The notes beneath the pieces are model-generated. The model had not been told where the DNA came from. It worked only from the letters and a program-made list of their open reading frames with translations, and did no database searches. A DNA stretch of 64,000 nt from an uncultured Maritimibacter sp. GTDB taxonomy: Bacteria > Pseudomonadota > Alphaproteobacteria > Rhodobacterales > Rhodobacteraceae. The translations under genes and the position numbers were made by a program. The DNA lies in the NCBI GenBank assembly GCA_913063035.1, contig CAJXYS010000009.1, positions 28,650-92,649 of the forward strand. Direction: 5' to 3'. Below are positions 58,373 through 64,000 of the stretch, piece after piece. Every line of letters starts with the position of its first letter. Position 1 is the first letter of the stretch.

Positions 58373-60394
58373 ATGACGCAGGTCACCGATTTCGATCACC
58401 AGGTGCGCGAATTCGAGCATGTCGAGGTGCCGATGCCCGACGGCTGCAGGCTCGCCGCGCGGATCTGGATGCCCGAGGGGGCCGAGGCCGCGCCGGTGCC
58501 GGCGGTGCTGGAATACATTCCCTACCGCAAGAACGACCTGACGGCGCGCCGTGACGCGACGATGCAGTCCTACCTGGCCGGGCACGGCTACGCGGTGATC
58601 CGTCTCGACCTGCGGGGCGCCGGGGACTCCGAGGGGCTGATGCTGGACGAGTACCTGCCGCAGGAACTGCAGGACGGGGCCGACGCCATCGCCTGGATCG
58701 CCGATCAGCCCTGGTGCGACGGCAATGTCGGCATGATCGGCATCTCCTGGGGCGGTTTCAACGGGCTGCAGGTCGCGGCGCTGCAGCCGCCGGCGCTGAA
58801 ATCGGTGGTGACGCTCTGCTCGACCGACGACCGCTATGCCGACGACGTGCACTACATGAACGGCTGCGTGCTGGGCGAACAGCTGTCCTGGGCCTCGATC
58901 ATGTTCGGCCGCAACACGCTGCCGCCCGATCCGCGCCATGTCGGGGAGCGCTGGCGCGACATGTGGATGGAGCGCCTGCAGCACAGCGGGCTCTGGCTCA
59001 AGAACTGGATGGAGCACCAGACCCGCGATGGGTTCTGGAAACACGGCTCGGTCTGCGAGGACTGGTCGAAGATCCAGGTGCCCGTCTACGCGGTGTCGGG
59101 CTGGGCCGATGGCTATTGCCGCGCGGTGTTCCGCCTGATGGAAAACCTTCAGGGGCCCAGGAAGGGCCTCGTCGGCCCCTGGGCGCACAAGTATCCGCAT
59201 ATCGGTGCGCCGGGGCCCGCCATCGGGTTCCTGAAGGAGGAACTCCGCTGGTGGGACCACTGGCTGAAGGGCAAGGAGACCGGCATCATGGACGAGCCGA
59301 TGCTGCGGCTCTTCATGCAGGATCACGCCAGGCCCCACGCGGTCAACGAGATGCGCGACGGCCGCTGGGTGGCCGAGCCGTCCTGGCCGTCGCCCAACGT
59401 CGCGCGCACGCCCTTCTACCTCACCGGCGAGGGCGGGCTGTCGTCGCGCCCCCCGGCGAGCCCCGCGCAATTCACGCACAGCTCGCCGCTCTGGGTGGGG
59501 ATGCGGTCGGGCAAGTGGTGTTCCTACGCCAAGCCCGGCGATCAGCCGGCCGACCAGCGCCCGGAGGATGCGGGCAGCCTGGTCTTCGAGACCGCCCCGC
59601 TGGAGGCGCCGGTCGAGATCGCCGGCGACGCCCGCGTGATGCTCGACATCTCGGTGGACAGGCCGGTGGCGCAGGTGGCCGTGCGCCTGATGGACGTCGC
59701 GCCGGACGGCGCGGCCACGCGGGTCACCTTCGGCGTGTTCAACCTGACCCATCGCAACGGCCACGAGACGCCGGAACCGCTGGAGCCGGGCAAGCGCTAC
59801 CGCGTCACGGTGCCGATGAACCACGTCGCGCAGCGGTTCCGCGCCGGGCACCGGATCCGGCTGGGGATCTCCACCAGCTATTTCCCGATGATCTGGACCC
59901 CGCCCGAGCCCGTCACGCTGACCCTGCATACCGAGCACAGCGCGCTGGACCTGCCGCTGCGCCCGGCCGCGCCCGCGGACGAAGGGCTGCCGGAATTCGG
60001 CCCGCCCCAGTCCGGGCCGCATCTCGACATCGAGGACGTGCCGGATGCCGACGATTTCTTCGAGATCGTGCATGACGTCGCGGCCGACCGGCACGTGATG
60101 CGGATCGCCGATGGCAGCGGCACGTTCCGCATCCTGAACAACGACCTGACCGTCTACAACCAGGGCTACGAGACCTACACGATCCCTTCCGGGGATCCCG
60201 CCGACGCCTATGGCGAGATCACCTGGGAGCATGCGCTGTCGCGGGGCGACTGGAAGATCCGCAGCAAGACCGAGACCTGGATGGGTGCGGATCGCGAGGC
60301 GTTCCTGATCAAGGCACGGCTGCGCGCCTGGGAGGGCGAAGCGCTGGTCCACGAGGCGGAATGGGAAGAGCGGATACCGCGAAACATGGTTTGA
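58373..60394 (+). CDS. CocE/NonD (S15 X-Pro peptidase-like) hydrolase
   Basis: 673 residues. The alpha/beta-hydrolase nucleophile is Ser125 in MIGISWGGFNGLQVA, preceded by RLDLRGAGDSEG; the C-terminal jelly-roll domain follows from about residue 330. No signal peptide, so cytoplasmic. The family contains cocaine esterase, glutaryl-7-ACA acylase and X-Pro dipeptidyl-peptidases. Its pairing with a peptide-type importer suggests hydrolysis of an imported peptide or ester. Substrate unknown. Confidence 0.87.
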   Translation: MTQVTDFDHQVREFEHVEVPMPDGCRLAARIWMPEGAEAAPVPAVLEYIPYRKNDLTARRDATMQSYLAGHGYAVIRLDLRGAGDSEGLMLDEYLPQELQDGADAIAWIADQPWCDGNVGMIGISWGGFNGLQVAALQPPALKSVVTLCSTDDRYADDVHYMNGCVLGEQLSWASIMFGRNTLPPDPRHVGERWRDMWMERLQHSGLWLKNWMEHQTRDGFWKHGSVCEDWSKIQVPVYAVSGWADGYCRAVFRLMENLQGPRKGLVGPWAHKYPHIGAPGPAIGFLKEELRWWDHWLKGKETGIMDEPMLRLFMQDHARPHAVNEMRDGRWVAEPSWPSPNVARTPFYLTGEGGLSSRPPASPAQFTHSSPLWVGMRSGKWCSYAKPGDQPADQRPEDAGSLVFETAPLEAPVEIAGDARVMLDISVDRPVAQVAVRLMDVAPDGAATRVTFGVFNLTHRNGHETPEPLEPGKRYRVTVPMNHVAQRFRAGHRIRLGISTSYFPMIWTPPEPVTLTLHTEHSALDLPLRPAAPADEGLPEFGPPQSGPHLDIEDVPDADDFFEIVHDVAADRHVMRIADGSGTFRILNNDLTVYNQGYETYTIPSGDPADAYGEITWEHALSRGDWKIRSKTETWMGADREAFLIKARLRAWEGEALVHEAEWEERIPRNMV

Positions 60395-60434
60395 TTTCGC
60401 GAATTGACGCGCTGAGCGCTTACAGTGATGCGAT

Positions 60435-60471
60435 GCGCGAAATTGTCAGGCGGGCCTGCGGCCCGTCTAAT
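60435..60471 (+). promoter_or_regulatory. Promoter/operator of the second importer
   Basis: TTGTCA (60443-60448), 17 bases, TCTAAT (60466-60471): a good housekeeping promoter. The spacer is an inverted repeat CGGGCC-TGC-GGCCCG (60451-60465), and GCGCGAAATTG (60435-60445) overlaps the -35. Both could be operator halves. The same 11-mer stands before cocE. Confidence 0.55.
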
Positions 60472-60511
60472 CGGACATAGCCGAGAAAAACATCCATCGG
60501 GGAGAACCACC

Positions 60512-62065
60512 ATGACGAGCTTCACCACTTCCAGGCGCGGTTTCCTCGCGTCGAGCGCGGCACTTGGCGCGCTGGGCATGATGCCCGGCCTGCCGGGGGC
60601 GGCGTTCGCGCAGTCCGGCGCCACGCTCCGCCTGCGCTTCGACGGCGATAACGACATTCTCGATCCGGGTTTCATGACCGGGGGCACCGAGATCGAGACC
60701 CAGAAGCAGTGCCTGCCGTTCCTCGCGGAATACACGACCGACAATGGCACGTTCAGCTGGCAGCCGACCTACTTCGTCGAGAAGCTCGAACAGCGCGATC
60801 CGACCCATATCGATTTCGAACTGAAAGAGGGCCTTGTCTGGACCGGCGGCTATGGCGCGGTCACCGCGGCGGACGTCAAGTATTCCTACGAGCGGATGAA
60901 GGACACCGACTGGTCGGGCTATTTCGAGGCGCTCGACCGGGTCGACGTGACCGGCGCGCGGACCGGCACCATCGTCCTCAACAAGCCGTTCGCGCCCTTC
61001 ATCATGATCACGCTGTGCCACGGGCCGGGCGCGGTCCTGTCGGAAAAGGCGATGAAGGATGTCGGCGAGAAGTTCACCACGGATTTCCCGGCGGTGTGCG
61101 GCCCCTATCTCTACGACCAGACGCCGGGTCAGCGCGCGGTGTTCACCGCGAACCCCGACTGGACCGGGCCGAAACCGGCCTTCGAGCGGGTCGAGGCCAA
61201 CATCATCACCGAGGTCAAGGCGGCCGAACTGGCCTTCGAGGCCGGCGAGCTCGACTGCACCGAGATCGGCGCCGACACGCTGGCGCGCTACACCGCGAAC
61301 ATGCCCGAGGGCGCCGAGATCACCGTCGCGGGCGAGCTGCAATACATGTGGCTCGGCATGAATACCGAGAACCCCAAGCTGGCCGACAAGACGGTGCGCC
61401 GGGCGATCCAGCACGCGGTCGACGTCGAGTCGATCCTGCAGGGGGCCTATTCCGGCACGACCAAGCAGTCCTACGGGATCATCTGCCCGGGTCTGATCGG
61501 CCAGCGCCAGCAGACGCGTTACTACGACTACGATCCGGCCAAGGCGCGCGAACTGCTGGCCGAGGCCGGCATAAGTGGGCTGGAGCTGACGCTGCGGACG
61601 CTCAACAACCAGGAGCGGATGCTCGCCGCGCAGATCATCCAGGCCAACCTCGCCGGCGTCGGCATCACCGTGAAGGTTCTGCCGCTCGACAGCGGACCGT
61701 TCTGGGAGATGGGCCAGGAAAGCAAGGGCGACACCTGGCAGGACCTGGAACTCTGGCTGATGCGCTTCGGCACGACGCCCGATCCCTACGAGGCGACCCA
61801 GTGGTTCACCTCCGACCAGGTGGGTGTCTGGAACTGGGAGCGCTGGACCAGCGAGGAGTATGACCGGCTCTACCAGGAAGGGATCAACGAGACCGATCCC
61901 GCGAAGCGCCACGACATCTACGTGCGGATGCAGGAGGTCATGGAAGAGACCGGCGCGTATGTCTGGATCAACCACGAGCCCGAGACCTTCGTGCACCGCG
62001 CCGAGGTGGTGGTGAATGCCGCGCCGTCGGGCGAGCTGAACTACCGCCGCTTCGGCCGGGCCTGA
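60512..62065 (+). CDS. Peptide ABC transporter substrate-binding protein (family 5), second importer
   Basis: 517 residues with a twin-arginine signal (SRRGFLASSAALGALGMMPGLPGAAFA), so probably exported folded. Family 5 features: LRLRFDGDNDILDPGF, KYSYERMKDTDW, and ADKTVRRAIQHAVDVESI. It differs from the first importer's protein and is not a recent duplicate. A GGGGAG lies upstream of the start at 60512. First gene of the second importer operon. Confidence 0.91.
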   Translation: MTSFTTSRRGFLASSAALGALGMMPGLPGAAFAQSGATLRLRFDGDNDILDPGFMTGGTEIETQKQCLPFLAEYTTDNGTFSWQPTYFVEKLEQRDPTHIDFELKEGLVWTGGYGAVTAADVKYSYERMKDTDWSGYFEALDRVDVTGARTGTIVLNKPFAPFIMITLCHGPGAVLSEKAMKDVGEKFTTDFPAVCGPYLYDQTPGQRAVFTANPDWTGPKPAFERVEANIITEVKAAELAFEAGELDCTEIGADTLARYTANMPEGAEITVAGELQYMWLGMNTENPKLADKTVRRAIQHAVDVESILQGAYSGTTKQSYGIICPGLIGQRQQTRYYDYDPAKARELLAEAGISGLELTLRTLNNQERMLAAQIIQANLAGVGITVKVLPLDSGPFWEMGQESKGDTWQDLELWLMRFGTTPDPYEATQWFTSDQVGVWNWERWTSEEYDRLYQEGINETDPAKRHDIYVRMQEVMEETGAYVWINHEPETFVHRAEVVVNAAPSGELNYRRFGRA

Positions 62066-62073
62066 TCCGGGGC

Positions 62074-62105
62074 GCCGCGCCCGGCCGGCCAGGCCCGGGC
62101 GCGGC
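62074..62105 (+). repeat. Intercistronic hairpin, SBP-dppB (second importer)
   Basis: An 11-bp perfect stem GCCGCGCCCGG/CCGGGCGCGGC (62074-62084 with 62095-62105) with a 10-base loop, in the 84-bp gap after the binding-protein gene; no T run. The same layout as in the first importer, probably message stabilisation. Confidence 0.55.
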
Positions 62106-62149
62106 CTTCGGCGGTCCCGCGCCGCCCCTGCAAAGAAGGACAGGGCGCG

Positions 62150-63094
62150 ATGCTGATCTACCTTGCGAAGCGCGTAGGACTCTCGATGGCGGTCGTGCTG
62201 GCCGTGGTGCTGGTGCTGTTCTCGCTCCTGCACCTGATCCCGGGCGATCCCGCCACCATCGCGCTCGGCCCGCGGGCCACGCCGGAGGCGGTGCAGCGCT
62301 ATTCCGAGAAGATGCATCTCGACGAGCCGGTCGCGATCCAGTTCCTCATCTACGTCAAGAACGCCTTCATGGGCGATCTGGGCGTCGATGTCTTTTCGGA
62401 CCGCAGCGTCACGGCGATCGTGCTCGACCGGATGGGCTTCACGCTGGTGCTGGTGATCGCCGGGCTCGGCTGGGCGGTGGCGCTGGGCATTCCGCTTGGC
62501 TGCCTCGCGGCGGTCCGCCCGAACACCTGGCTGGACCGCGTGACCGGCGTGCTCTCGGTCGGCACGATCGCGGTGCCCTCCTTCCTGGTTTCCATCTGGG
62601 CACTGCTGATCTTCGCGGTGACGCTGGGCTGGCTGCCGGCCATCGGCGCGGGCGATCCGGGCGATCCCTGGGACCAGGCGCAGCACCTCGTGCTGCCGGC
62701 CTTCGCCATCGGGCTGAGCTGGGTCGGCTACCTGGCGCGGATGGTGCGGGCCTCGATGCTCGAGGTGATGGGCGAGACCTATATCCGCTCGGCCCACGCC
62801 TTCGGGCTGCCGCCGAGACGGGTGGTGTTCCGCTACGCGCTGCGGGTGGCGATCCTGCCGACGATCACGCTGATCGGCATGGGCTTTTCCGGCCTGCTCT
62901 CGGGCACCGTCTTCGCCGAGATCATCTTTGCCCGGCCGGGCGTCGGAAAGCTGATCTTCGACACCGTCTCGGCGCGCAATTTCCCCGTCGTCCAGGGCGC
63001 GGTCCTGATCACGACCTCGCTCTACATCGTCATCACCCTCATTTCCGACCTCATGGTCGCATGGCTGGATCCCCGTGTCCGAGAAACGCTCTGA
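62150..63094 (+). CDS. Peptide ABC transporter permease (DppB), second importer
   Basis: 314 residues; starts MLIYLAKRVGLSMAVVLAVVLVLFSLLHLIPGDPA, the DppB type, with six membrane helices and the ATPase-contact loop (SAHAFGLPPRRVVFRYALR). AAGGAC lies upstream. It overlaps the following permease gene by 20 bases. Confidence 0.93.
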   Translation: MLIYLAKRVGLSMAVVLAVVLVLFSLLHLIPGDPATIALGPRATPEAVQRYSEKMHLDEPVAIQFLIYVKNAFMGDLGVDVFSDRSVTAIVLDRMGFTLVLVIAGLGWAVALGIPLGCLAAVRPNTWLDRVTGVLSVGTIAVPSFLVSIWALLIFAVTLGWLPAIGAGDPGDPWDQAQHLVLPAFAIGLSWVGYLARMVRASMLEVMGETYIRSAHAFGLPPRRVVFRYALRVAILPTITLIGMGFSGLLSGTVFAEIIFARPGVGKLIFDTVSARNFPVVQGAVLITTSLYIVITLISDLMVAWLDPRVRETL

Positions 63095-64000
63095 AACCGC
63101 CACCGGCAGTCCTGCCGTCGACACATCCGGCGTCGCCGCCGAGACGGTCCCGGACGCGCTGCGGGAATCCGCGGCGCGCGAACGCCGCGAGAAGCTCCGG
63201 CTTTTCCTGACCAACTGGCAGGGCGTGACCGGGCTGACGCTGGTGCTGCTCTTCTTCGCCAGCGCGATCTTCGCGCCGTGGCTGGCGCCCTACGACCCGA
63301 ACGCGATCGACATACCCGCGCGCATGTCCGGGCCGACGCTGGATCACTGGGCGGGCACGGACCAGCTGGGCCGCGATACCTTCTCGCGGATGCTCTATGG
63401 CGGGCGCGTGGCGCTCAAGGTCGCGGCGATCGGCGTGTCCGTGGCTCTGGTCATCGGCCTGGCCCTGGGGATGCTGGCCGGCTACGGGCCGCGCTGGCTC
63501 GACAACCTGCTGCTCCTGGCCTTCGACACGGTGCGGGCCTTCCCCACGATCGTCCTGGCGCTGGCCACGGTCGCGCTGACCGGGCCGAGCCTCGAGCTGG
63601 TGCTGGCCATCGTCATCGTCACCTCGATCCCGCAATACGCCCGCATCGCGCGGACCTCGACGCTGGCGCTGAAGTCCACCGATTTCATCCTCGCCGAACG
63701 CTCGCTCGGCGCGGGCATGGGGCGGGTGCTCTTTCATCACGTGATGCCGAACGTGATCGGCCCGCTGCTCATCCTCGCGGCGATGGAGGTGCCGGTCGTG
63801 GTCACCGTCGAGGCCGGGCTCAGTTTCCTCGGGCTCGGCGTGCTGCCGCCCACCGCCAGCTGGGGGACGATCCTCAACGAGGGGTATCTCGTGATCCGCG
63901 ACACGCCCTGGCTGGTGATCGCCGGGGGCATCCCGCTGATCCTGACGACGCTGGGCTTCACCTTCCTGGGCGAGGCGCTGCGCGATGTCTTCGACCCGCG
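63075..64000 (+). CDS. Peptide ABC transporter permease (DppC), second importer (partial)
   Basis: Starts at GTG 63075 (VSEKRSETATGSPAV) inside the end of dppB and is still open at the right edge, about 308 codons in. It shows the DppC marks GTDQLGRDTFSRMLYGGRVAL, the loop RTSTLALKSTDFILAERSLGAG and EAGLSFLGLGVLPPTASWG. The cytoplasmic N-terminus is longer than usual. ATPase genes should follow beyond the window. Whether this permease is also fused to an ATPase cannot be seen. Confidence 0.9.
   Translation, partial: MSEKRSETATGSPAVDTSGVAAETVPDALRESAARERREKLRLFLTNWQGVTGLTLVLLFFASAIFAPWLAPYDPNAIDIPARMSGPTLDHWAGTDQLGRDTFSRMLYGGRVALKVAAIGVSVALVIGLALGMLAGYGPRWLDNLLLLAFDTVRAFPTIVLALATVALTGPSLELVLAIVIVTSIPQYARIARTSTLALKSTDFILAERSLGAGMGRVLFHHVMPNVIGPLLILAAMEVPVVVTVEAGLSFLGLGVLPPTASWGTILNEGYLVIRDTPWLVIAGGIPLILTTLGFTFLGEALRDVFDP

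Noticed and set aside
60467..63214. 915-codon minus-strand open frame over the second importer
   Set aside because: Antisense shadow of the binding-protein and permease genes.

Overview
This 64 kb stretch is gene-dense, very GC-rich alphaproteobacterial chromosome, most likely from a member of the Rhodobacterales (roseobacter/Rhodobacter group). The basis is the RpoHII-type sigma factor, the Irr-type iron box in front of a NifU-family gene, an ectoine-degradation cluster of roseobacter/Halomonas type, BMP-type and Opp-type importers, and a GC-rich intergenic hairpin of a kind I associate with this order. No rRNA, tRNA, CRISPR array, insertion sequence, integrase or phage gene was seen. No gene-free stretch exceeds 300 bases; the longest are 265 bp (20649-20913, rpoH promoter) and 242 bp (44852-45093, between eutB and eutD).

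Layout. 1-4634: a four-gene BMP-family nucleoside/purine importer, all on the minus strand and cut by the left edge. 4789-6941: nfuA-tsaB-rimI behind an Irr box, then a universal stress protein. 7004-15858: housekeeping genes (branched-chain aminotransferase, VOC protein, trpS, murJ, glnD, a penicillin-binding-protein activator lipoprotein), with a rhomboid-fold protein lacking its catalytic residues in between. 15957-25420: mostly plus-strand housekeeping (rsmI, yraN, gshB, a hydrolase, then rpoHII, chaN-like, coaBC, dut, a membrane-anchored ThiF/MoeB protein), with comM/yifB reversed. 25436-32689: hydroxyacid dehydrogenase, SH3 protein, cation efflux, M3 peptidase and a dimethylglycine dehydrogenase-like enzyme.

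32756-37722 is a sulfide/redox region: a small AhpD-like protein behind a perfect FNR box, then a persulfide dioxygenase - DUF442/SQR fusion - SulP transporter operon with a hairpin at each gene junction. The SQR half has Gly where type II SQR carries its second redox cysteine. gph and rpe follow.

39372-47442 is the ectoine/hydroxyectoine catabolic cluster: eutB-eutC-asnC-ssd-atf on the minus strand, and divergently eutD (doeA) followed by an M20-family deacetylase in the place where the AstE-type EutE/DoeB normally stands. eutA and dedicated ectoine transporters are absent from the window. 47456-54410 is an Opp-type importer (SBP, DppB, a DppC-DppD fusion, DppF) with a GntR/FCD regulator at its end and a divergent DUF1028 gene; the divergent promoter carries an 18-bp perfect palindrome and a degenerate second copy. 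54417-57337 is a CueR/CopA copper-efflux pair with a textbook 19-bp-spacer promoter. 58236-64000 is a second peptide module: an XRE regulator divergent from a CocE/S15 hydrolase, followed by a second Opp-type importer cut by the right edge. The hydrolase and importer promoters share an 11-bp word and a second downstream element.

Protein-family calls rest on motifs read from the sequence and on remembered family features; no database search was run.
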